Position numbers and translations under genes: made by a program
DNA from: Alphaproteobacteria bacterium
Lineage (GTDB): Bacteria > Pseudomonadota > Alphaproteobacteria > RF32 > CAG-239
Direction of reading: 5' to 3'
NCBI GenBank assembly: GCA_017475525.1
Contig: JAFVFH010000038.1
Span: 1 to 38,495, forward strand
DNA length: 38,495 bases
In this document: positions 15,100 through 23,328 of the stretch, in pieces
How the letters are laid out: each line of letters begins with the position of its first letter
How positions within the stretch are numbered: position 1 is the stretch's first letter
The notes under the pieces: model-generated
Database searches by the model: none
What the model was told of the DNA's origin: nothing
The model's input: the letters and a program-made list of their open reading frames with translations, nothing else

Positions 15100-17538
15100 A
15101 TGTCTATCACAAAATTGTCTGTTTCGGAACTATATAAAAAATGCGATTTGTCAAAGTTTGACTTTAATTCAACGGTTGAGCTGGAAGAACGTTTATCTTC
15201 GCTCGGTCAGGAGCGCGCCATCAGTGCGGTGGAATTGGGCGTGAATATCAAATCAAAAGGTTATAACCTCTTTTGTTTCGGCCCCGAGGGTACGGGCAAA
15301 ATGAGCCTTGTTAAGCGCATTTTGGAAAAAGAGGCAGCCTTTCGTCCAACCCCGAAAGATTGGGCGTATGTCTATAACTTTGAAGAGCCGTATAAACCGA
15401 TTGCCATCAGCTTTGAGGCGGGTGAAGGTGCAACTTTTGCAAAAGATGTTGATGATTTGATTGTTGAAGTGAGCTCGTCGATTTCTTCTGTCTTGGAAAG
15501 CGAAGAATATAAAGCGGCTTTGAGTATTGTTCAGCAAAAATACAAAAACAAAAAAGACGACTATATTAAATTTTTGCAAAAGAAAGCAAAGGGTAAAAGT
15601 GTTTCGCTTCTTCAAATGCCGGTCGGGCTTGTCGTGGCACCTGTCAAAAACGGGGAGGTCTTAAATCCTGAAGCGTTTGATGCATTGTCGCCGGCTGAAA
15701 AAGAAAAAATTACAAACGATTTAAATGTCATGCAGCAGGAAATTGAAAATTCTGCTCAAGATGTTTCAAAATGGGAAGAAAAACAGCGAACAGAGATTGA
15801 GAAACTGCGCGAAAAGTTTATTAAAAATATTACAACCGAGCCGATTGAGAAATTGCGACAAAAATATAAAAAGAATAAAGCGGCGGCAGATTTTCTAAAA
15901 TCGGTTTCAAAACATATTTTGGATAATATTGATGAGTTTTTACCCGATAGCGCTCAAAGCACACCTGCCGGTTTGGAAGATGATCCACTCTCGCAACTTT
16001 TAAACAGAATGAATAAAAATGAAGAAGATAAGTTTGCGAAATTTAAGGTGAATGTGATTGTCAAAAATACGCCGGACAGTGGCGCCCCGATTGTGCATTT
16101 GGATCATCCGACGCAGGGAAATCTTGTCGGTAAGGTTGAACGAATCCAACAATACGGTGCACTTTTGACTGACTTTACGCTTATTAAAGCAGGGGCTCTT
16201 CATAAAGCAAACGGCGGTTTTATCCTGATTGATGCCCGCAAACTTTTATTGCAACCCTTTGCGTGGGATTCGTTGAAACGCGCTATTGCCTCCAAAACCA
16301 TTAAGATTGAAGCGCCGACGGATGACACGACTTTTACAACCATTTCGCTTGATCCTGAGCCCATACCTTTGGATGTCAAGGTTATTTTAACCGGCGATGA
16401 AGAACTTTATGAGCTTCTTTCGGAGCGAGATCCTGATTTTAAGGATTATTTTAAGGTCGAGGCAGATTTTTGCACCACAATGGAGAGAACACCTGCAAAT
16501 GAAATAGAATATGCCAAATTAATCGGTTCACTTTCTCAAAAAAAGCACTTGCGCTCCTTAAATAAGCAAGCCGTTGCCAAACTTATTGAGCATGCTTCGC
16601 GTTTGGCTGACAGCAGTGAAAAATTAACGGCGCATATTTCATCTATCGGCGACTTGCTTCGTGAAGCAGATTATTGGGCAAGCAAAACAGGCGCCAAACA
16701 AATCGGTAAAAATCATATCACACAGGCTGTCGAGGCGCAGATTTATCGCAGCAATCGCATCAACGAAGCTATGTTGGAACAAATTGAAAAGGGCACGATT
16801 TTGATGGATGTGAAAGGCGAACGTGTGGGACAAATCAACGGATTGGTTGTCTATAACTTTTCGCGTAACACATTCGGCAAGCCATCGCGCATAACGGCTC
16901 AGGTCAGAATGGGCAGGGGCGAATTTGTCGATATTGAACGCGAAATAGACATGAGCGGTCCGATACACACCAAAGGTGTTTTGATTTTGCAATCTCTCCT
17001 TTCAAACCGTTTTGCAAAATACAAACCGCTATCGCTTTCAGCCTCCATTGTGTTTGAGCAATCATACGGCGGGGTGGATGGTGACAGTGCTTCTTCAACA
17101 GAATATTATTGTTTGCTTTCTGCTATTGCCGAATTGCCGATTAAACAAAGCATTGCTGTGACGGGCTCAATCAATCAATTCGGTGAAATTCAGCCCATAG
17201 GAGGTGTGAATGAAAAGATTGAGGGTTTCTTTGAAGTTTGTGTGCGCGAGGGTTTAACCGGAAAACAAGGGGTGATTATTCCGCGTACCAATGTTAAAGA
17301 CCTGATGCTTAAAGAAGAAGTTTTAAAATGTGTCGAGGAAAATAAGTTCCATATTTGGGCGATTGATACGGTTGATGACGGTATTGAGATTTTGACCGGC
17401 ATCAAGGCCGGAAAGCCAAACAAAAACGGTCAGTATCCGAAAGGGACGGTCAATGCGATTGTCGCACAAAAACTGGATGAATACTATCAATGCTATCTCC
17501 ATTATGCCAAAGAAACGCAAGGCTGTTTTGGAAAATAA
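15100..17538 (+). CDS. Lon-like ATP-dependent protease (AAA_32/Lon_C type)
   Basis: 812 aa. Walker A is GPEGTGK at 61-67; a long inserted coiled-coil region (about 140-270, QQEIENSAQDVSKWEEKQRT) splits the AAA module, as in the YcbZ/LonB-like group. Walker B-like ANGGFILIDARKLL follows. The C-terminal Lon protease domain shows the catalytic Ser in DGDSASS (S663) and Lys in GGVNEKIEGFF (K706), 43 residues apart as in E. coli Lon. No N-terminal LON substrate domain. It likely degrades damaged or regulatory proteins in the cytoplasm. AAAGGA precedes the ATG; transcribed divergently from the TPR operon. Confidence 0.94.
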   Translation: MSITKLSVSELYKKCDLSKFDFNSTVELEERLSSLGQERAISAVELGVNIKSKGYNLFCFGPEGTGKMSLVKRILEKEAAFRPTPKDWAYVYNFEEPYKPIAISFEAGEGATFAKDVDDLIVEVSSSISSVLESEEYKAALSIVQQKYKNKKDDYIKFLQKKAKGKSVSLLQMPVGLVVAPVKNGEVLNPEAFDALSPAEKEKITNDLNVMQQEIENSAQDVSKWEEKQRTEIEKLREKFIKNITTEPIEKLRQKYKKNKAAADFLKSVSKHILDNIDEFLPDSAQSTPAGLEDDPLSQLLNRMNKNEEDKFAKFKVNVIVKNTPDSGAPIVHLDHPTQGNLVGKVERIQQYGALLTDFTLIKAGALHKANGGFILIDARKLLLQPFAWDSLKRAIASKTIKIEAPTDDTTFTTISLDPEPIPLDVKVILTGDEELYELLSERDPDFKDYFKVEADFCTTMERTPANEIEYAKLIGSLSQKKHLRSLNKQAVAKLIEHASRLADSSEKLTAHISSIGDLLREADYWASKTGAKQIGKNHITQAVEAQIYRSNRINEAMLEQIEKGTILMDVKGERVGQINGLVVYNFSRNTFGKPSRITAQVRMGRGEFVDIEREIDMSGPIHTKGVLILQSLLSNRFAKYKPLSLSASIVFEQSYGGVDGDSASSTEYYCLLSAIAELPIKQSIAVTGSINQFGEIQPIGGVNEKIEGFFEVCVREGLTGKQGVIIPRTNVKDLMLKEEVLKCVEENKFHIWAIDTVDDGIEILTGIKAGKPNKNGQYPKGTVNAIVAQKLDEYYQCYLHYAKETQGCFGK

Positions 17539-17555
17539 CGAGATGATTTTTTTAT

Positions 17556-17584
17556 TTGACAAAGGCATAAAAATGTGGTAGATT
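17556..17584 (+). promoter_or_regulatory. Promoter of the 57-aa gene
   Basis: -35 TTGACA (17556-17561), 17-base spacer, -10 TAGATT (17579-17584). Confidence 0.7.
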
Positions 17585-17621
17585 TTAAAATGTAAATAAG
17601 TGTTGTTATTGGAGAAAGCCC

Positions 17622-17795
17622 ATGACAAATGTTGTTAATTTAAGAGAGTATAATCGCTTTAATACCAGAGCATCTAAGACAAACTTAGATATGACTCGCG
17701 CGCTCGTGGCGACGATGAAATTGGCTGACGAGAAAAAATCGGCAAATGTCAAAGAGGCTGATCTCGAGAAAACAGTTTCTCGCGAGCGACAATAA
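17622..17795 (+). CDS. Small hypothetical protein, 57 aa
   Basis: A short frame starting MTNVVNLREYNRFNTRASKT and ending TVSRERQ. It has its own promoter, a GGAG ribosome-binding site eight bases upstream and a strong terminator directly after, which together make it a real gene despite its size. The sequence is hydrophilic and probably helical, with no signal peptide or Cys pairs. Not recognised; a small regulator or adaptor is possible but unproven. Confidence 0.75.
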   Translation: MTNVVNLREYNRFNTRASKTNLDMTRALVATMKLADEKKSANVKEADLEKTVSRERQ

Positions 17796-17829
17796 AACTT
17801 CTTTTTTCATTTTTTGACTCCTTTTAATA

Positions 17830-17864
17830 GAAAACGCCGTTTCATACGGCGTTTTCGTTTTTTT
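17830..17864 (+). terminator. Terminator of the 57-aa gene
   Basis: GAAAACGCCGT (17830-17840) pairs with ACGGCGTTTTC (17846-17856), followed by GTTTTTTT. Confidence 0.93.
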
Positions 17865-17869
17865 CCTGT

Positions 17870-17918
17870 CACCACTGGATGTGTCGCTGTTAGGCGACCT
17901 ATTCCGGTGGTCTCTTTT
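17870..17918. repeat. Imperfect palindrome
   Basis: ACCACTGG...GTCGC / GCGAC...CCGGTGGT forms an imperfect stem between the small gene and the convergent LRR gene. It resembles the other REP-like palindromes of the window (flanking GTCAC). Confidence 0.5.
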
Positions 17919-17929
17919 TAAGATTAACG

Positions 17930-19300
17930 CTACTTATAACGAAGCCGAAACGTATTACCAGTTTTCTTTGACACTTTCTCTGCCTCCTCAATGGTGTAAA
18001 TGCGCTTGATATTGTGATTTGTTGCGTTCCCGCTTTCTTGCGCAGTAGGTGTTTCATTTTGTATAAATTGAGAAATAGGAGCTTCGGCAATAAACAAATC
18101 GGCAAGTTGAATATAATTTGACTTTGCATAAGCGCTGCAATTTGCAATCGTATTAGCAGTATTTGAGCCACATTGAAAACTATTGCCGTTTTCATCTTTT
18201 GCAAGTCCTGAAACCATATCCATCAAATTAAGGCATTCCTGTTTTGTAGCGCAGAGAGCTCCCCCTGCCATTGAAGCGGCTTTATTTTCTTTGTAAACGG
18301 CGGCTTCTGCCGTGCAACTTTCTAAGTTTGAGCAAGCTGTTTGTGATGCCATATTTTCAGGCGAGGAAAAATAATTTTCTCCGACTTTATACACGCCGTT
18401 AATATCCTTTTCAAATGAAACAAGGCTGACATTATCTTTCAAAGATTTATTGTCACAACCGGCATCTGTTTTGCAATAAATAGTAACATCTTTGTTGTTA
18501 GCACTTGTACATCCTCCTCCGATACACCGACCAATGTTATAAAACACTGAATCATTAAAAGCTGAAGCATCACCTTCAATAACCAAAGAATTCAGATTCG
18601 ATTGCTCAAAAGCTTGAGCACCAATACTTGTCACCGATTCCGGAATAACAAGACTTTCTAATCCGGAGTTATAAAACGCCTGATAACCGATACTTGTGAC
18701 CGATTCGGGAATAGTCAGATTTGTTAATGAAGTTGTACCATCAAAAAAGTAGTCACCTAAAGACGTTATTGTGTCAGGAATGGTCACACTGGTTAAACTG
18801 GTTGCACCGCTGAAAAAAGAATTTCCAAGTGATGTCACGCTGTTTGGAATAATAATGCTTTCTAAACCGGTCTGAGCAAATTCTTGATATCCGATTTCTG
18901 TAACATGGCTTGGGATAACAATGCTTTTTAAGTTTCCCATGCCTGTAAATACTTGGTCATCTATTTTTGTTAACGAATCGGGCAGACTAACACTTGTCAC
19001 ATTGAGAGCTCCCATAAAAGAATCAAAATCCAGTTTTGTGATACCTTCATTGACTACAATTGATTTAACACCGCGTAACCATTCTAAATCGTGGTCTCCT
19101 TTGCCTGTATATGTGCCCGTTCCTGAAATTATCATTAAACCATCGTCATCTATTGTATAGGTGCAAGTATCACTATTAAGGTATTCACGACTTGTGCTGT
19201 CATAGTACCGCGGTCCGCAAATTCCCGAGCTTGCAGCCCATACGTTTGTAGATAAAGTTGTTGTCAAAGCAAGAAGGCTGATAAATATTTTGTTCCTCAT
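17930..19300 (-). CDS. Secreted BspA-type leucine-rich repeat protein with RLRYK tail, 456 aa
   Basis: Signal peptide at 1-22 (MRNKIFISLLALTTTLS...WA). Residues about 75-240 are BspA/TpLRR repeats of 23 residues (LTSVTIPDTITSLGDYFFDG, LESLVIPESVTSIGAQAFEQ). A Cys-containing segment follows (YCKTDAGCDNKS ... YKVGENYFSSPENM ... CSNLESC), related to the matching part of the protein at 35336-36247. The end is KRIYTIEEA, EKVSKK, TGNTFRLRYK, the shared tail. In other bacteria TpLRR proteins act as adhesins or host-binding surface proteins. Expressed behind leader RNA copy 2; AGGAG precedes the ATG. Confidence 0.92.
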   Translation of the reverse strand: MRNKIFISLLALTTTLSTNVWAASSGICGPRYYDSTSREYLNSDTCTYTIDDDGLMIISGTGTYTGKGDHDLEWLRGVKSIVVNEGITKLDFDSFMGALNVTSVSLPDSLTKIDDQVFTGMGNLKSIVIPSHVTEIGYQEFAQTGLESIIIPNSVTSLGNSFFSGATSLTSVTIPDTITSLGDYFFDGTTSLTNLTIPESVTSIGYQAFYNSGLESLVIPESVTSIGAQAFEQSNLNSLVIEGDASAFNDSVFYNIGRCIGGGCTSANNKDVTIYCKTDAGCDNKSLKDNVSLVSFEKDINGVYKVGENYFSSPENMASQTACSNLESCTAEAAVYKENKAASMAGGALCATKQECLNLMDMVSGLAKDENGNSFQCGSNTANTIANCSAYAKSNYIQLADLFIAEAPISQFIQNETPTAQESGNATNHNIKRIYTIEEAEKVSKKTGNTFRLRYK

Positions 19301-19325
19301 AAATTTTTCTCCTATTTTTTGAAGT

Positions 19326-19400
19326 CACCCTTTTTTCAATCCTCCCCCTTAGCGCCTTTGGCGCGGATATGAGGAGGGGGGAGGTCTGGAGGGGGTGGCA
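19326..19400. repeat. Palindromic element in the 5' UTR (copy 2)
   Basis: Related to 11996-12064: TCAATCCTCCCC, a GCGCC-TTT-GGCGC centre, and GAGG/GGGGAGG on the other arm, ending in the shared GGGGGTGGCAAAT. Same position between leader terminator and gene. Confidence 0.65.
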
Positions 19401-19416
19401 AATGTTAATCCAAACC

Positions 19417-19449
19417 AAAAAAATCCATCTTGAAAAACTTCAAAACGGA
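19417..19449 (-). terminator. Intrinsic terminator inside leader RNA 2
   Basis: TCCGTTTTGA pairs with TCAAGATGGA (one G-U pair), followed by U7. Confidence 0.8.
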
Positions 19450-19579
19450 GGAGCTGAAAGAACTGTTAGTCACACAGTTTACCTTATTCGTGCATAAATA
19501 TGCCTTAGTTCGGAAACTCCTCATCCAAGGAGCGTTGTGACTAAACGTGTCTTTCAAACACCGCAACCATTTTGGTTAC
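19417..19579 (-). ncRNA. Structured leader RNA, copy 2
   Basis: About 163 nt with the same order of elements as copy 1: AACCA/TGGTT hairpin, GGTGTT, long stem GAAAGA...TAGTCAC with GTGACTA-ACA-GTTCTTTC, hairpin CTCCT/AGGAG, small hairpin GCATA/TATGC, CGAATAAG, CTCCTCC, terminator. The long stem has a different sequence from the other copies but pairs equally well. Confidence 0.82.
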
Positions 19580-19586
19580 GATGTTT

Positions 19587-19615
19587 ATTATGCCTGAATT
19601 TTAATCAAATGTCAA
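19587..19615 (-). promoter_or_regulatory. Promoter of leader RNA 2
   Basis: Minus strand: -35 TTGACA (19610-19615), 17-base spacer, -10 CATAAT (19587-19592); predicted start is at the first leader base (about 19579-19580). Confidence 0.82.
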
Positions 19616-19624
19616 ATGAAAAAA

Positions 19625-20854
19625 TTATTCGTATCTTAAAGCGTTAATCGGGTTTAAGAGCGAGGCTTTATAAGCCGGATAAAAGCCGAAGAAAAGTCCG
19701 ACAATGCCGGCAAATGAAAATGGCAATAAAATATAAAAAATTGAAACAACAGCCTTAAACGAACTGAAAAACGAAACAGACCACGCGCCCATCAGCCCGA
19801 ACACAACGCCGATTAAGCCGCCGATGAGCGAGAGCACCAAAGCTTCGGTTAAAAATTGCAATCTGATGTCCCAACTTTTGGCGCCGATAGCCATGCGAAT
19901 ACCGATTTCACGTGTGCGTTCGGTGACCGAAACAAGCATGATGTTCATAATGCCGATGCCGCCGACAAGAAGCGAAATCGAGGCAATGGAGCCGAGTAAA
20001 ATTGTTAAGACTTTTGTTGATGTTTCCATCATTTCCATCATCTGCGTTAAGTTCATAATCACAAAGTCATCATCTTTGTTTGCGCCTAAATTGTGGCGTT
20101 GACGCAAGAGGGCTTTGATGGCCTCTTGCGAGGTATATGTGTCTTCCGCCGTTTTGGCTTGCAACATAATCATATTCACCATATCCGGAAACGATATGCC
20201 CGTCACTTTCTTTTGCGCCGTTGAAAGCGGAATATAAATCATATCGTCTTGATCCATGCCGGGGCCGCTTTGTCCGCGTTCGGTCGTGACCCCGATCACG
20301 ATAAACGGAATCCCTTTCACGCGAATCGTCTTACCTAACGGGTCTACATCACCGAACAGTTCCTTGACCACCGTTGTGCCCAAAATAGCGACCTTTCCGG
20401 CGTTTTTGACATCTGTTTGGCTGAAATATCTGCCGTATTTCAAATCCCAATCTTTGATTTGAAAATAGCGATTATCCGTGCCGATAATCGAGGTTGACCA
20501 GTTGGCGTTGCCATAAACAATTTGTCCGGCATCATTCAAAACAGGAGCGGCAAGAGATATGCCTTCAATTTTTTCTTCAATAGCGTTGCCGTCGCCGGCT
20601 TTCATTGTGGGTTGCGAGCCGTGTCCCATGCGTTTGCCGCCTGAAGTTGATGTGCCGGATCTGATCATCACCAAATTTGTGCCCATGCTTTTCATCTCTT
20701 TTTGAATGGTGATTTGCGCACCGTTTCCGATGGCGAGCATGATAATCACGGCGGCGACGCCGATGATGATGCCCAAACTTGTTAAAATAGAGCGCATTTT
20801 GTTGGCTTTAATGGCGCGGATGGCGATGGAAAAAGTGGTTGAAGCGTCTATCAT
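19625..20854 (-). CDS. MacB-type ABC transporter permease
   Basis: 409 aa. Membrane topology of the MacB/FtsX family: first membrane helix near residues 23-48 ([20 protein letters not shown]), a large periplasmic domain (about 50-285), then three C-terminal helices ([60 protein letters not shown]). The conserved [15 protein letters not shown] loop after helix 2 is the coupling site to the ATPase. It starts within the stop codon of the ATPase gene (4-base overlap). E. coli MacB fuses both parts; here they are split. Moves its substrate (macrolide, peptide or lipid-like) from the periplasm through a TolC-like channel not seen here. Confidence 0.94.
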   Translation of the reverse strand: MIDASTTFSIAIRAIKANKMRSILTSLGIIIGVAAVIIMLAIGNGAQITIQKEMKSMGTNLVMIRSGTSTSGGKRMGHGSQPTMKAGDGNAIEEKIEGISLAAPVLNDAGQIVYGNANWSTSIIGTDNRYFQIKDWDLKYGRYFSQTDVKNAGKVAILGTTVVKELFGDVDPLGKTIRVKGIPFIVIGVTTERGQSGPGMDQDDMIYIPLSTAQKKVTGISFPDMVNMIMLQAKTAEDTYTSQEAIKALLRQRHNLGANKDDDFVIMNLTQMMEMMETSTKVLTILLGSIASISLLVGGIGIMNIMLVSVTERTREIGIRMAIGAKSWDIRLQFLTEALVLSLIGGLIGVVFGLMGAWSVSFFSSFKAVVSIFYILLPFSFAGIVGLFFGFYPAYKASLLNPINALRYE

Positions 20855-21540
20855 TTCTTTTTCCTTTCATCAGAGTGAATTTCGCCATCAACGATTTTAA
20901 TGACACGCTTGGCATAGAGGGCAATATCTTCTTCGTGGGTGACCAAAATAATCGTGCGCCCCATTCTTTCATTAAGCTCGGTAAAAAGCTGCATAATTTC
21001 AATGCTCATTTTTGTATCAAGGTTTCCGGTCGGCTCGTCGGCAAAGATAATCGGCGCATCGTTCACAATGGCGCGTGCGATGGCAACACGTTGTTGTTGA
21101 CCGCCGGATAGTTGGTTCGGCATATGGTGCATACGCTCAGAAAGCCCGACGGCTTTTAAGGCTTTTTCAGCGCGTTCCTGTCTTGCTTTAGCTGGGGTGT
21201 TGCTATAGACCATCGGGAGCTCGACATTTTCGAGCGCGCTCGTGCGTGAAAGCAAATTAAAACCTTGAAAAACAAATCCGATTTTTTGATTGCGTATTTC
21301 GGCAAGCTCGTCCGGCGTTAAATTTTGGACAGGTGCCCCGTCCAAAAAGTATGAACCCGAAGTCGGGGTATCTAAACAGCCTAAAATATTCATCAGCGTT
21401 GATTTGCCCGAACCTGATGGTCCCATAATGGCCACAAACTCGCCTTTCTCGATTTGAAGGGTGATACCTTTCAAAATCTCTAAATCAAAACCATCTAAAG
21501 GGTAGGATTTATGAATATCTTTTAAGTCAATCAGCGCCAT
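20851..21540 (-). CDS. MacB/LolD-type ABC transporter ATPase
   Basis: 229 aa. Walker [10 protein letters not shown] (about 40-48), Q-loop in FVFQGFNLL, signature LSGGQQQR, Walker [10 protein letters not shown] and the switch His in LVTHEED. The family powers mechanotransmission export rather than classical alternating access. Overlaps the permease gene by four bases and follows the adaptor gene by 12 bases, so the three form one operon (adaptor, ATPase, permease). Confidence 0.96.
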   Translation of the reverse strand: MALIDLKDIHKSYPLDGFDLEILKGITLQIEKGEFVAIMGPSGSGKSTLMNILGCLDTPTSGSYFLDGAPVQNLTPDELAEIRNQKIGFVFQGFNLLSRTSALENVELPMVYSNTPAKARQERAEKALKAVGLSERMHHMPNQLSGGQQQRVAIARAIVNDAPIIFADEPTGNLDTKMSIEIMQLFTELNERMGRTIILVTHEEDIALYAKRVIKIVDGEIHSDERKKK

Positions 21541-21552
21541 CTGCTTTCTCCT

Positions 21553-22695
21553 TTAGCGCGGCATTCTAAGACGTGCCTTGCTCTCTTTTTCGGCAGATTT
21601 TTTTGAAACGATGACCGTGTCACCCGCTTTGATTTTATCGGAGATGATTTCGGTGTTATTGTCATCCGAAATACCCTCTATGATGTTGATACGCTCGGGC
21701 ATGCCTTTATTTAATACCCAAATGCCTTTTTCTTGATAGCGTGCGTTTTCATCCATATAAAAGCGCAAAGCGGCATTCGGCACCAAAAGTGCCCCGTCTT
21801 TTTCAGCCGCTACAATTTCAACATTTGCCGTCATGCCGGGTTTGAGCTTCAAATCAGAATTATCAATACCGATGATGACACTGTATGTCACGACATTTGA
21901 TGTGGTGATGGCCTCATTTCGAACCTGCTTGACTTCGCCTAAAAATGTGTCATTCGGGAAGCTGTCAACATTGAAGAACACCTTTTGCCCGACGGCAACT
22001 TTTGAAATGTCGGCTTCAACAACAGAGGCCTCAATTTCCATTTTGGTTAAATCTTCAGCAACCGAGAAAAGTTCAGGGGTGGAAAAGCTTGCGGCAACCG
22101 TTTGTCCGACTTCAACCGATTTCGAAATCACAATGCCGTCAACAGGGGAGGTGATTTTGGTGTATTTGAGCTCTGTTTCGGCAGATTTTAAGGAGGCTTC
22201 GGCTTGTTTGACCTGTGCTTTTTGAAGGGCTAATTGCGCCACGGCATTATCATAATTGCGCTGAGCCGCTTCAAGCTCTTTATCAGTGGAATATTTTGAG
22301 TCTTTTAATTTTTTTATGCGGTTTAAGGTTTTTTGATAGTAGACAATGTCGTTTTCCTGAACTTGAACCTGTGCTTTAGCTATTTCTAAAGCGGCCTCGC
22401 GTTGTGCAACCGTTGCTTCAAACACATCAGGGTCAATCAAGGCCAAGAGTTCACCCTCTTTGACCTCGGAGTTGTAATCAACATAAATTTCTTTGACCGT
22501 GCCCGAAACCTGTGTGCCGATGGTGACCGTTGATAAGGGGTTAATCACGCCCGAAGCCGTGACCATCTGCTTGATATGTCCGGTTTGAACTTTTGAAGTC
22601 ACGAGCTCTTCTTTTGCGCTTTTTTTCTTTACAAAATAAAAGACAGCTAAAGCGGCTAAAGCAGCAACAATGAGCCATTTGATATATCTTTTCAT
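21553..22695 (-). CDS. MacA-type periplasmic adaptor (HlyD/RND family)
   Basis: Start at 22695 (MKRYIKWLIVAALAALAVFY), where GAGGAAA precedes the ATG; the longer frame to 22788 is not needed. One N-terminal membrane anchor, then a split lipoyl domain (TIGTQVSGTVKEIYVDYNSE ... KITSPVDGIVISKSVEVGQT) around a helical hairpin (about 90-165) and a beta-barrel plus membrane-proximal domain (KLKPGMTANVEI, LLVPNAALRF). 380 aa fits MacA. It would bridge the inner-membrane MacB-like parts to an outer-membrane channel. Confidence 0.94.
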   Translation of the reverse strand: MKRYIKWLIVAALAALAVFYFVKKKSAKEELVTSKVQTGHIKQMVTASGVINPLSTVTIGTQVSGTVKEIYVDYNSEVKEGELLALIDPDVFEATVAQREAALEIAKAQVQVQENDIVYYQKTLNRIKKLKDSKYSTDKELEAAQRNYDNAVAQLALQKAQVKQAEASLKSAETELKYTKITSPVDGIVISKSVEVGQTVAASFSTPELFSVAEDLTKMEIEASVVEADISKVAVGQKVFFNVDSFPNDTFLGEVKQVRNEAITTSNVVTYSVIIGIDNSDLKLKPGMTANVEIVAAEKDGALLVPNAALRFYMDENARYQEKGIWVLNKGMPERINIIEGISDDNNTEIISDKIKAGDTVIVSKKSAEKESKARLRMPR

Positions 22696-22826
22696 AAGTT
22701 TTTCCTCATCAATAACGAATGCACAAATATATAAACGAAAATAAGATAAAAAAAGTTCGTTTTCCAGAATTTTTTTTGATATATTCAATTCAATAAGTAT
22801 ATGATTTTTCTTATAAAAATATAAGA

Positions 22827-22842
22827 TGTTTCACGTGAAACA
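22827..22842. promoter_or_regulatory. parS centromere site (ParB binding)
   Basis: TGTTTCACGTGAAACA, a perfect 16-bp palindrome identical to the canonical chromosomal parS site bound by ParB/Spo0J. It is intergenic. Chromosomal parS sites usually cluster toward the replication origin, so this window may be origin-proximal. Confidence 0.92.
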
Positions 22843-22928
22843 TTTAATAGAAAAGAGAGTGCGCTGCTTTCTTTAGTATAAGATTATTTATGTTTCAACT
22901 AAAACAGGTTGTTTTTTTCTTTTTCCTT

Positions 22929-23037
22929 GTCACCCCTCGCTTTGCCGCAAGGCAAATGCGTCAAGGGGGCTACAGATTCCTTAAAAATAATTTGTAGATG
23001 CCTTGACCTCGCCTTAAAAAAGGCGAGGAGGCATGAC
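22929..23037. repeat. 109-bp repeat, copy 1
   Basis: Starts GTCACCCCTCGCTTTGCC and ends GAGGAGGCATGAC. It contains two hairpins (TTTGCC/GGCAAA and CCTCGCCTT/AAGGCGAGG). Copy 2 at 23210-23318 differs at about two positions, indicating a recent duplication or homogenisation. Confidence 0.85.
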
Positions 23038-23209
23038 TGTTCATTGTCACCCCTCGCCGAGGCTTGAAAAGCCGAGCGCGCCCAAGGGTCAACGAATTAT
23101 TGAATCCTCCCCCTTGAGGGGGGAGGTTTGGAGAGGGTGATAATAATAAAGTCACCCCTCCGAACGAAGTGAGGTCAAGGGGTCAACGAATTAAAAAAAA
23201 CATTTAAAA
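23038..23209. repeat. Mosaic of short palindromic elements
   Basis: Between the two 109-bp copies are further GTCACCCCTC...CAAGGGGTCAACGAATT-like units (near 23045-23098 and 23151-23191) and a CCTCCCCC/GGGGGGAGG palindrome (23104-23126). No gene is visible in 22860-23328. Confidence 0.6.
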
Positions 23210-23318
23210 GTCACCCCTCGCTTTGCCGCAAGGCAAATGCGTCAAGAGGTCTACAGATTCCTTAAAAATAATTTGTAGATGCCTTGACCTCGCCTTAAAA
23301 AAGGCGAGGAGGCATGAC
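23210..23318. repeat. 109-bp repeat, copy 2
   Basis: Nearly identical to 22929-23037. It ends 11 bases before the stop codon of the 23329-24015 gene, so its hairpins could act as that gene's 3' structure. Confidence 0.85.
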
Positions 23319-23328
23319 GGTTGTTGTT

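Noticed and set aside
22929-23318. CRISPR array
   Set aside because: Only two long copies with an irregular spacer and no cas gene; the repeats are palindromic mosaics.
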